DNA of 64,000 bases. Source: Odoribacter laneus YIT 12061 (GTDB lineage Bacteria; Bacteroidota; Bacteroidia; Bacteroidales; Marinifilaceae). Positions 8,498 to 16,745 of the stretch are shown piece by piece. The notes beneath the pieces are model-generated. The model saw nothing but the letters and a program-made list of their open reading frames with translations, was not told where the DNA came from and did no database searches. The first letter of the stretch is position 1, and every line of letters starts with the position of its first letter. A program made the position numbers and the translations under genes. Where the stretch lies: NCBI RefSeq assembly GCF_000243215.1, contig NZ_JH594596.1, forward strand, positions 2,812,392 to 2,876,391. Direction: 5' to 3'.

Positions 8498-8691
8498 GCC
8501 TTGTTTCGGGAAAGAGATATGACGGGAGAGAGCGTAATTTTGTCAGGAAGTCGTACCGTTAAAAAACGCAGGGTTGTCCGCCGACGTTAGGCACACGAAG
8601 TGTGACTAAAAGGAGGAAGCATCTGCGTTTTAGGGGAGACTGACTATACAAAATAGCGAACGGAGTCTCCAGCTCTTTCCCGAAACAAGGC
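8498..8691. repeat. Hairpin-rich repeat unit 2 (inverted relative to unit 1)
   Basis: The outer arms are GCCTTGTTTCGGGAAAGAG at 8498-8516 and its exact complement at 8673-8691. Variable segments surround ATTTTGT and its complement ACAAAAT. One of them forms GGAGACT (8634-8640) with AGTCTCC (8664-8670). The inner arms are AAAACGCAG (8563-8571) and CTGCGTTTT (8623-8631). The core at 8574-8619 is the reverse complement of the unit 1 core, identical in its 14-bp and 18-bp blocks. Its internal hairpin is CACAC-TTC-GTGTG in the core orientation: both sides of the stem differ from unit 1, but pairing is kept. Confidence 0.8.
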
Positions 8692-8833
8692 GGAGGAATA
8701 CCTAAGAAAAAATAAAGAAGCAAATCAAATCTACCTTTAATTTTTGAATCTTAAAGTCATTTGAGTAAGGAATGATGTATGAAAAAAATTTCAAACTTGA
8801 TAACCCCTACCGTTTTTATACAAAACTCAGCTC

Positions 8834-11569
8834 TTAAGAAAAGTATTTTTTTATTTCAGTCAAAAAGTATTCAGGAAGAATCGGTTTTGTAATAAAGCCG
8901 TTACATCCGGCTTTTTTAGCTTCTTCTCTATCGGCATCAAAAGCATAAGCAGTTTGCATAATCACCGGAACTTGCGGATATCTTTTCCGAATTTCTTTTA
9001 AGGCTTCTATTCCGTTCATTTTCGGCATTTTAATATCCATCAAAATTAAATTCACCCTTTGCTCATTCATCGCTTCTACTGCTTCTTTCCCGTTTTTTAC
9101 GTGAATCACTTCATAATCCTTATGCAAGAGCGTATAAATAAGCATATAATTACTTTCATTATCTTCTGCCACCAAAATAACCGGCCGGGTTGTAGCCGAT
9201 AAGGAAACCTTCGGAGAAGAAATCGCAGATTCAGTATCGGTTTGCTTCTCTATTGATTTATCTTCTGGCTGTAAAGACAATACGACAGAAAAACGACTCC
9301 CTTTCCCCTCTTTAGATTCCAAACAAATCTGTCCCCCCAATTTTTCGACAATCCCTCTACAAATGGCTAGCCCTAAGCCTGTTCCCTGAGCAAACTCATC
9401 TTGTTTATAAAACCGTTCAAAAATCATTTTTTGCTCATGAGCCGGAATACCTTTCCCGGTATCTTCCACATAAATAGACACTTGTCTACTAGCCTCCTCC
9501 AACTTATAACCGATTAAAATATACCCCTTCTCTGTAAATTTCACAGCATTATTAATGAAATTTGAAATCACCTGACTTAACCGAAACCGATCGGTATACA
9601 GGGAAAAAGATTGCAAAGGAACCTCTTTTAATAGCTGTACTTTATCGTGTATCAGCATTTGGTGGGTATTATACCACTCTTCTACCAATTCTGTAAGATT
9701 ACATTTCTCAAAAGTAAAAGCCATACTTCCCGACTCAATTCGGGAAATTTCCAGAATATCTTCTATTAATTTCAGCAATAATTCACAATTCCGATTAATT
9801 ATTTTAATAAACTCCTGTCTTTCTTCGGAAGAATGAATATTATTATCTATCAACAAGTTTGAAAAACCGACAATTGCATTCAAAGGTGTACGTATCTCAT
9901 GGCTCATGTTGGCCAAAAAGGATTGCTTAAGCTCAGCTTTTGCAGCCAAATCCCGCGCTTGAGTGAGTTCCTGTTCCCTGCTTTTATAATCTTGTATATT
10001 CAATAGCAAACCGATAATGGAAAAATTATGCCGTAAGGAATCGTTAACTCGGATATAACGAAACTCATACCAGATATAACCTGCTCCATTAAAATTACAA
10101 CGACAATCAATAATAGCCTTTTCCATTAAACCCGCAAAGAGCTGTTTAAACTGGGCTACTGCCTGGGAACAATCGTCGGGGTGAGTAACCTCACAGAGTT
10201 GATCCAAAGTGAATAACCGAAAAGGGATATTCAGATTTTCAAAGAATTCTTTATCAAAAAAGAAAGATCCTACTGTCGGTTCATATTTCCAGGCATATAT
10301 TTCATTTCCCTCTAATGCCAAAGACAAGAATTCCTTTTCTTTACGGAGATGTTCCCGGGCTTCTTTCTTCTGCCGGGCTTCTCTCAAATAAAGATAAGAA
10401 AGATAGGTTATGAGAGACACTATTAAAATAGTACCCAGTATACAACCAATCAGAATAAAAATACAATGCCGCTGATAAAAAGGCATATTTACAATTTCAT
10501 AACGAGCCGGAACAATATCCGGAGAAAGAGACCAACGCTTTAATTCCTCCCAATCGACTACATACTTTTTCTTACTTTGAGAGATGGGAAGTTCCCTGAC
10601 AGTTTTTCCCTTTAAAATCTGTGCTGCATACTTAACCGCTTCTTCTACTTGTATATCCAAGGTCGTAATATATCCCCCCAATACCCCCTGATGATAACCA
10701 AAGCACTCATTAATCACTGTAAAAGTAGGTATAGAAGCCATTTGGCCTATACGAATAGAAGTAAAATCATACTTTGTTTGAACAAAAGCCGAATATTTCG
10801 ACATTCCACTAATCGCCCACAATACTCCGCTTCCTTTATTATCCCGTAAATTGGTAAAGAAAAACTGGGTAGAATCGGGGCGCACTATACTTTGTCCCGG
10901 TTTTTTAGGAATTACATCAGAAAGTATAGGCCGGTTGACAGTTGTCGAATCAATCAAATAACCGTATAATAACTCCGACAAACTCATATCTTTTTTTTCC
11001 AACTGTCTTGCCAGTTCCAATGTCACCTGTCTCCCCAAAAAAGTGTTATCGTAAAAAAAACGGATACGGGTTTTTCCTAACAATTCTTCCACCATATTTA
11101 CGGTCTTCAAATAATCCGGCCGATCCCAATATCCAGTAACATTATTAAATTTTTTCAACAAATTCCAATTTGGGAAATTAACTCCGGAAAAGACAACAGG
11201 CGTATAAGTTACCAAAGGATGTCCACAAGCCAAAGTGGAATAAGTTGCCTGATCTTCATTCACCAAAATTAAATCAGGCTGCCAGGCACTCACAGCATCT
11301 AAATAATTGTATATCCTTTGCTTCTCCGGTTCTTCTAAATATTGTTCACAATCCAAATAAAAAATCCGGAGATCCACTTTTACACCTTCTTTCCGGAAAT
11401 TTTCCAGGATCAGCCGGTTATAGTCCGGATAAACCACATAATCCGAATCGTAAGAATGAACGACTAAAACACGGAATTTTTTTTCTCCATTTGCCTGACC
11501 ACTAAATGGAAATAAAAAGATAAACCCTAACAGGCTAATAAAACGAACTAAGAACAGAAAATATTTCAT
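8834..11569 (-). CDS. Hybrid sensor histidine kinase with periplasmic ABC-substrate-binding-like sensor
   Basis: This 911-residue membrane kinase has a signal peptide or N-terminal TM and a periplasmic region of about 340 residues. That region resembles the ABC_sub_bind solute-binding fold (note the start KFRVLVVHSYD and PDLILVNEDQATYS). A TM helix (about residues 370-390) and a PAS-like segment follow. The HisKA domain has the phosphoacceptor H557 in NMSHEIRTPLNA. The HATPase domain has NFINNAVKF and GTGLGLAICRG. The C-terminal receiver domain has the acceptor D845 in LMDIKMP. No DNA-binding output domain is present, so the signal must pass to another protein or back along a phosphorelay. 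It follows the permease array on the same strand, 149 bp after the last permease, and may sense the same cue; that link is inferred from position only. Confidence 0.9.
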   Translation of the reverse strand: MKYFLFLVRFISLLGFIFLFPFSGQANGEKKFRVLVVHSYDSDYVVYPDYNRLILENFRKEGVKVDLRIFYLDCEQYLEEPEKQRIYNYLDAVSAWQPDLILVNEDQATYSTLACGHPLVTYTPVVFSGVNFPNWNLLKKFNNVTGYWDRPDYLKTVNMVEELLGKTRIRFFYDNTFLGRQVTLELARQLEKKDMSLSELLYGYLIDSTTVNRPILSDVIPKKPGQSIVRPDSTQFFFTNLRDNKGSGVLWAISGMSKYSAFVQTKYDFTSIRIGQMASIPTFTVINECFGYHQGVLGGYITTLDIQVEEAVKYAAQILKGKTVRELPISQSKKKYVVDWEELKRWSLSPDIVPARYEIVNMPFYQRHCIFILIGCILGTILIVSLITYLSYLYLREARQKKEAREHLRKEKEFLSLALEGNEIYAWKYEPTVGSFFFDKEFFENLNIPFRLFTLDQLCEVTHPDDCSQAVAQFKQLFAGLMEKAIIDCRCNFNGAGYIWYEFRYIRVNDSLRHNFSIIGLLLNIQDYKSREQELTQARDLAAKAELKQSFLANMSHEIRTPLNAIVGFSNLLIDNNIHSSEERQEFIKIINRNCELLLKLIEDILEISRIESGSMAFTFEKCNLTELVEEWYNTHQMLIHDKVQLLKEVPLQSFSLYTDRFRLSQVISNFINNAVKFTEKGYILIGYKLEEASRQVSIYVEDTGKGIPAHEQKMIFERFYKQDEFAQGTGLGLAICRGIVEKLGGQICLESKEGKGSRFSVVLSLQPEDKSIEKQTDTESAISSPKVSLSATTRPVILVAEDNESNYMLIYTLLHKDYEVIHVKNGKEAVEAMNEQRVNLILMDIKMPKMNGIEALKEIRKRYPQVPVIMQTAYAFDADREEAKKAGCNGFITKPILPEYFLTEIKKYFS

Positions 11570-11718
11570 CTGTCGGCACTGGGATTGTCAATTTCCTCTG
11601 ACTGTATAAATATTTACAAATGTAATAATTCCCAGGAAAAAAACAGGAAAAAGCTATTTATTCTTCCTTCTAACTTACAATTAAAAAGCAACACGTTGCT
11701 TTTTATCAGTCTGAGTAT

Positions 11719-14109
11719 TTATTCTGTTTTTAAAGTGTCCACCGGATTTGCTGTAGCAGCTTTCCAACTTTGCCAACAAATCATCAATCCTGCGATAAGA
11801 AAAGCAATCATCCCCGACGTCGCAAAAATCCACCAATCCAAAGAAGTTCGGTAAATAAAATCGGACAACCAGCGATTCATCACATAATACCCCACAGGAC
11901 AAGCGATAAAAAAGGCCAGCACAATCCACTTTATAAAATTGTTCATTAGCATCTGCAATATTTCCTGTACGGTAGCTCCATTTACCCGGCGAATTCCGAT
12001 CTCTTTTATTCGCTGCTGAATAAAATAAGTCGCCATAGCCAATATCCCCATGGCTGAAAGAAGGATAGCCAACAGACACAAATTCCCAATCATACTGGAA
12101 ATCCGATCGACCCGATCGTACCAATGTGCAATGGTATCATTCAAAAATCCCGCTTCAAAAGGCACACCTTCACTTAATTTTTTATATACAGTTTCAATCT
12201 CATGAAAAGTAACATATTGATCATTTCCCTGTAGTTGTACCAGCATACTCCAAGGGGTTTCCTGCGCTTGCATCGGATAAATCATAAGCGGTTCCAATTG
12301 TTGGGTCAGATCCCGGATATGGAAATCCCCCACAATCCCGCATACCGATTGCAAGCGGTCGTTTATTTTAAATTCTAAAGGTAATTTTCCTAACCCCAAC
12401 TGCCTGACAGCCTCTTCATTCAACCAAGCACTCTGATATTTTAAAACCGTCCGGGAAGATTTACCGTTACTATAGGTAAACTCCGTGTATTCTCCTCCTT
12501 CCTGATTCGTATTTCCGGTCGGTACCGTCTTTAATCCAAATACACGGAAAAAAGAAGTATCTACTTTAAAAGTCTGAAAACTCAACCTCCTCCCTTCGCA
12601 GTCAAAGGTATAATTATTTCCTCCGTCTATGGGATCTCCGCATGCAAAAACGACCTCTTTTACCCCTGCCAATTTCATCACCTCATTCCGCAAAGTTTCT
12701 TTTTTACCAGCATCCAATACATAAGAAAAACGGGCAATATGGTCGCGATTAAACCCCATATCGAAATGTTGTAGAAAATGCGTTTGTTTCACTAAAACAA
12801 TTGTACAAATCGTCAACACAATAGCCACTGTAAACTGAAAAGAAATCAAAACTTTACTGTATATTCCTTTTGTCCTTTTCCGAAAAACCCCTTTCATTAC
12901 GGCCATGGCATTGAAGCGAGTAATCACCCAAGCCGGCACTACTCCGGAAATAAAACCGACCATACCAATCAACAGCAAGGCATAAAAAAGCATCCAAGGC
13001 GAAAAAGCAGAAGCTACTTCGATATGAGTATCCATTAACTGATTGAATACCGGTTCCAATAATACACTAAAACCACAGGCTATCAAAAAAGCAATACAAC
13101 TCAATAAAAGGGATTCATTTATAAACTGGGAAAAAAGCATTCTTCTAGAACTTCCCAACAGCTTCTTGACAGAAATCTCTTTCGCCCGCATCCCTCCCTG
13201 CGCAATTGATAAATTGATATAGTTGATAATCGCCAACAAAAGAACAACCGTCACGATAGCAGCCATCACAAGCACTAACGATTTACTATTGTGTTTACCC
13301 CATCCTCCTCCGTAAGCACTGAAATAGATCTGTTCCAAAGGTTCTATTACGACTTTTTGAGGAGCATCTTCCCGTTGATACTGAGAAACATTTTTCTGAA
13401 AACTTTCCAGCATATCCTTTTCCCGGACTTTTAAATCTGTTCCCGGCTTCGCCATCAGATAAAGACTGAAAGTGGCGATGCCCATCTGCTCCAGAATATC
13501 TCCATTTTTCCATCCCCAATAATCCGATAAACCGGCAATATTGACGGCTGCATCAAAATGCTGAAAATGTGTGTTTTCCGGTATATCTTTCATCACCCCT
13601 GTAACCGGAACAGCGATGCCTGCAATTTTTATCTCTTTTCCCAAGGGCGACTCATTCCCAAATAGCTTCCTAGCCAGGGATTGTGTAATAACCATACTGT
13701 ACTTCTCCTGCATTACCTCCTCAGGACTTCCTTCGATTAAAGGAAAAGTAAACATTTTGAAAAAAGTAGGATGCACATAAGCATAAGTATAACGGACTTT
13801 TTCCGTAGGAGAAACCGGAGTAATTCCTTCTTTATTCAACATAAACAGAGAATAACATTCGATTTCCGGAAATTGCTGCTGCAATATACTGGCCATGGGT
13901 CCCGAATACCCGTAATCTTTTTCATTTATCACCCGATAAATACGGTCCTTATTCTCCTGAAAAGAGTCCACAGCTAATTCCTGACGGACATATACACTCA
14001 GCAATATAACAAAAGTTAAAGCTGTTGCAAATCCTAGAACAACAACCAAAGAATATAATTTATTCCGGGAAAAATTACGGATAAAAAGTTTTAAACCTGT
14101 CCCTCGCAT
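11719..14109 (-). CDS. FtsX/MacB-type ABC transporter permease
   Basis: This 796-residue permease has eight predicted TMs and two periplasmic domains. TM1 is in the LYSLVVVLGFATALTFVILL segment. The coupling motifs are KEISVKKLLGSSR near residue 311 and KEIGIRRVNGATVQEIL near residue 705, and the C-terminus is NPVDTLKTE. It closely resembles the next gene upstream (14214-16520): both begin with an RNKLYS-type segment, share SVYVRQEL/SIYIRQEL and the GGNN segment in the second periplasmic domain. They look like a tandem duplicate pair. I use the ATG at 14109; an in-frame TTG at 14124 would add five residues. It is 104 bp downstream of its partner and probably cotranscribed from the sigma-54-like promoter at 16609. 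Confidence 0.88.
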   Translation of the reverse strand: MRGTGLKLFIRNFSRNKLYSLVVVLGFATALTFVILLSVYVRQELAVDSFQENKDRIYRVINEKDYGYSGPMASILQQQFPEIECYSLFMLNKEGITPVSPTEKVRYTYAYVHPTFFKMFTFPLIEGSPEEVMQEKYSMVITQSLARKLFGNESPLGKEIKIAGIAVPVTGVMKDIPENTHFQHFDAAVNIAGLSDYWGWKNGDILEQMGIATFSLYLMAKPGTDLKVREKDMLESFQKNVSQYQREDAPQKVVIEPLEQIYFSAYGGGWGKHNSKSLVLVMAAIVTVVLLLAIINYINLSIAQGGMRAKEISVKKLLGSSRRMLFSQFINESLLLSCIAFLIACGFSVLLEPVFNQLMDTHIEVASAFSPWMLFYALLLIGMVGFISGVVPAWVITRFNAMAVMKGVFRKRTKGIYSKVLISFQFTVAIVLTICTIVLVKQTHFLQHFDMGFNRDHIARFSYVLDAGKKETLRNEVMKLAGVKEVVFACGDPIDGGNNYTFDCEGRRLSFQTFKVDTSFFRVFGLKTVPTGNTNQEGGEYTEFTYSNGKSSRTVLKYQSAWLNEEAVRQLGLGKLPLEFKINDRLQSVCGIVGDFHIRDLTQQLEPLMIYPMQAQETPWSMLVQLQGNDQYVTFHEIETVYKKLSEGVPFEAGFLNDTIAHWYDRVDRISSMIGNLCLLAILLSAMGILAMATYFIQQRIKEIGIRRVNGATVQEILQMLMNNFIKWIVLAFFIACPVGYYVMNRWLSDFIYRTSLDWWIFATSGMIAFLIAGLMICWQSWKAATANPVDTLKTE

Positions 14110-14213
14110 AACTTTTTTATTCAAATGGAATGTTTAGATTTTACAATTTATTTCTGAATGACAATCCTTAAAATCTCTTTTCATTCAAGCTGTAAAATCG
14201 TTTAAAATACCTA

Positions 14214-16520
14214 TTATTCATTTTGCAAAGCTTTTACAGGATTCTCAGAAGCAGCTTTCACACTTTGCCACCCCACGATCAGAGCGGCTATAAAAAAAGC
14301 CATACATCCTGCACCTAAGAACAACCATAAACCCAAATTCGTTCGGTAAGCAAAATCTTGCAGCCAGCGATTCATAATATAACAAGATAAGGGACAGGCC
14401 AATACAAAAGCCAGTAAAATCCATTTCATAAAGCTACCCACCAGCATATAAAGAATCTCATTTATCGTAGCTCCATTTACCCGACGTACTCCGATTTCCT
14501 TAATACGTTGTTGTATAAAATAAGTGGCCATTGCCAAAATCCCCATCATGCACAACACAATAGCCAGCAATGAAAAATAACCGACTAAACGAGCTGTATG
14601 GGCTTCCGATTCATACCATTCATTGAGCGTCTGGTCCATAAATCCGGAATCAAACGGTTTCTGATCGATAAAATGGCTGTAAGTTTTCTTGATATTTTCA
14701 AAAGTCCCGGCCGGATTTTCTGAAGAAATTTTTACTAAAATAGTCCAAAATCCCTGATCCGGTTGGATAGGAGCAATGATCAACGGTTCTATTTCGTTTG
14801 TCAGATCATCGATATGAAAATCTTTTACAATTCCCAAGACGGGACATTTCTGATCATAATACATAAATTCCTGGGGCATCCCTTGGGCTTCGATTGCTTT
14901 GACTGCCGTTTCGTTCAACCATACGCCGTCTTTATCATAAGCAGCACCGCTAGAGATAACTTGCAAATCCAACATATTAAAAAAATTGGAATCAACTTCA
15001 AATCGCTGAAAACTAATCTGTTTTCCAGTACCTGCATAATCGGTCATCGTCTGATTATTCCCACCATCAATAGGAGTTCCCCGTACAAAAGATACAAACT
15101 GCACGCCCGGAATTTGTTCAAATTCGCTTTGTAAAGCTTCTTTTTGCCCAATACTTATTTTATTATCCAGCCATATAATATTTTCTTTGTTGTATCCTAC
15201 TTTGTAATTCCGCATAAAATCCGTCTGTTTCCAGATGACCAGCGTACAAATAATCAGTGTAATCGCCACACAATACTGAAAAGAAATCAACACTTTACTG
15301 TAAACTCCTTTCGTCTTTTTCCGGAAAGCCCCTTTGACGACGGCTACCGGATTAAAATTACTAATAATAAAAGCCGGAATTATTCCCGCTATCACACCGA
15401 TAATTCCCACTCCCAACAAAGTAAAAAGTACCGTCGTAAATGTAATATGCTGACTTAATTCGATATGAGTCTTCAACAAATTGTTAAACCAAGGAGTTAC
15501 AGAAACGACCCAAATACAAGCTAAAATAAAAGCTACATAACAAAGGCTCACCGATTCCGTGACAAATTGCCGAAATAAAGCTCTGTTATTACTGCCCAGT
15601 AATTTTTTTATGGCCGATTCTTTGGCTCTGAAACCAACCCGGGCTACCGAAAGATTATTGTAATTGATCAAGGCCAAAATTAAGATGACACCGACAATAG
15701 CCATCATCATAGAAACAAACATACGACTATTGCGTTGTATTCCATAGGTCGCTTTCGAACTCCAATATACTTCTTTCAGAGGTTCTAAAAAAAGCTGTTT
15801 CCGGTAATTGTCCCCGTACATCCAGAAATCTTTTTTCAGGAATTCCACAATAAGGGGTATTTTAGAAGTAAGTTCCGCGCCTGGCTTTGTCATCAGGTAA
15901 GTAGCAAAGGCAGCACTATTATTGTTTCCAATCCAGTTATCGTTCAGGCAATTAAAATTGAACAAAGCATCACAAGCCTTAAACTGCGTATTTTTTGGGA
16001 AATCGTCAACTACCCCGACAATTAACCAGTCCGCATTTTCATTATAATTCAAGTTTTTCCCTAAAGCCGACTCCTCTCCAAACATTTTCCGCGCAAAAGA
16101 ACGACTGATCACAACCTCATATTTGGCTTGAAAATTCCGCCCTTCTATGATTGGAAAAGAAAACATATCCAAAAAAGCTGTATCCACGAATAAAGTAAAC
16201 ATAAGCTGCTTATTTCCATCCGCCGTAGTGACATAGCCGGAGCGACTTTCATATATCCTGGTATAAGCTTCTATTTCCGGAAAAGCATCTTGCATATGTT
16301 GAGCTACTAATGCCCCCCAGTTCGCTCCATCCTCCCCTTCCATCCGGACAATGCGGTCTTTGTTCACGTGGAAATCATCTACGGACAATTCCTGGCGAAT
16401 GTAAATACTCAATAAAATTACAAACGTCAGGGAGACAGCAAAACCGATGATCGTTATTATGGAATACAACTTATTCCGGATCAAACTTCTGACAAATACT
16501 TTCAAGTCCAAAAAATTCAT
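14214..16520 (-). CDS. FtsX/MacB-type ABC transporter permease
   Basis: This 768-residue permease is the likely tandem duplicate of the gene at 11719-14109. TM1 lies in LYSIITIIGFAVSLTFVILL, with a MacB-like periplasmic domain after it. The first coupling motif is KESAIKKLLGSNNR near residue 302 and the second is KEIGVRRVNGATINEIL near residue 675. It ends NPVKALQNE. As the first gene of its transcription unit, it is preceded by a 225-bp gap containing a sigma-54-like box (16609-16624) and two palindromic sites (16679-16716). The substrate is unknown. With no ATPase gene of its own, it presumably uses the one at 26685. Confidence 0.9.
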   Translation of the reverse strand: MNFLDLKVFVRSLIRNKLYSIITIIGFAVSLTFVILLSIYIRQELSVDDFHVNKDRIVRMEGEDGANWGALVAQHMQDAFPEIEAYTRIYESRSGYVTTADGNKQLMFTLFVDTAFLDMFSFPIIEGRNFQAKYEVVISRSFARKMFGEESALGKNLNYNENADWLIVGVVDDFPKNTQFKACDALFNFNCLNDNWIGNNNSAAFATYLMTKPGAELTSKIPLIVEFLKKDFWMYGDNYRKQLFLEPLKEVYWSSKATYGIQRNSRMFVSMMMAIVGVILILALINYNNLSVARVGFRAKESAIKKLLGSNNRALFRQFVTESVSLCYVAFILACIWVVSVTPWFNNLLKTHIELSQHITFTTVLFTLLGVGIIGVIAGIIPAFIISNFNPVAVVKGAFRKKTKGVYSKVLISFQYCVAITLIICTLVIWKQTDFMRNYKVGYNKENIIWLDNKISIGQKEALQSEFEQIPGVQFVSFVRGTPIDGGNNQTMTDYAGTGKQISFQRFEVDSNFFNMLDLQVISSGAAYDKDGVWLNETAVKAIEAQGMPQEFMYYDQKCPVLGIVKDFHIDDLTNEIEPLIIAPIQPDQGFWTILVKISSENPAGTFENIKKTYSHFIDQKPFDSGFMDQTLNEWYESEAHTARLVGYFSLLAIVLCMMGILAMATYFIQQRIKEIGVRRVNGATINEILYMLVGSFMKWILLAFVLACPLSCYIMNRWLQDFAYRTNLGLWLFLGAGCMAFFIAALIVGWQSVKAASENPVKALQNE

Positions 16521-16608
16521 AACTCAACTGATTAAATTTATTCTCCAGCATAAAATTTCTGCTCTTACTAACAGGTAACAGGATTATTTACCAATTTGTA
16601 AACAGAGG

Positions 16609-16624
16609 AACAACTTTCATACCA
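16609..16624 (-). promoter_or_regulatory. Sigma-54-like -24/-12 box for permeases 14214 and 11719
   Basis: The minus-strand 16-mer is TGGTATGAAAGTTGTT, with GG and TTG at RpoN spacing and a five-base gap. It differs from the consensus at the -12 GC and at two positions of the -24 element. Support comes from palindromic sites starting exactly 55 bp upstream. The start codon at 16520 is about 90 bp downstream. Confidence 0.5.
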
Positions 16625-16678
16625 AAAAGACAAAACAGTAGTAAACAGCAATTTAAATAGTAAGAAACCATTTTTATC

Positions 16679-16716
16679 TGTACAAATATTTTACATTTGT
16701 GTCTAATTTTTTTACC
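16679..16716. promoter_or_regulatory. Tandem palindromic activator sites (degenerate)
   Basis: Site 1 at 16679-16695 is TGTACAAATATTTTACA, with outer TGT/ACA kept. Site 2 at 16700-16716 is TGTCTAATTTTTTTACC, with the left half perfect and the right half weak. They start 21 bp apart and 55 bp from the box, the same geometry as at the other three operons. Each alone would be unconvincing; the spacing makes the case. Confidence 0.5.
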
Positions 16717-16745
16717 TATAAAAAATCCTCCGGTGAAAGATTCTT

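Noticed and set aside
8351-8590. Open frame of 79 codons within the hairpin-rich region
   Set aside because: It runs through both repeat units and their conserved non-coding blocks, with no protein-like composition and no start context.
11681-12124. Minus-strand open frame of 147 codons inside the permease at 11719
   Set aside because: It is an out-of-frame reading of a clear permease gene in the same orientation.
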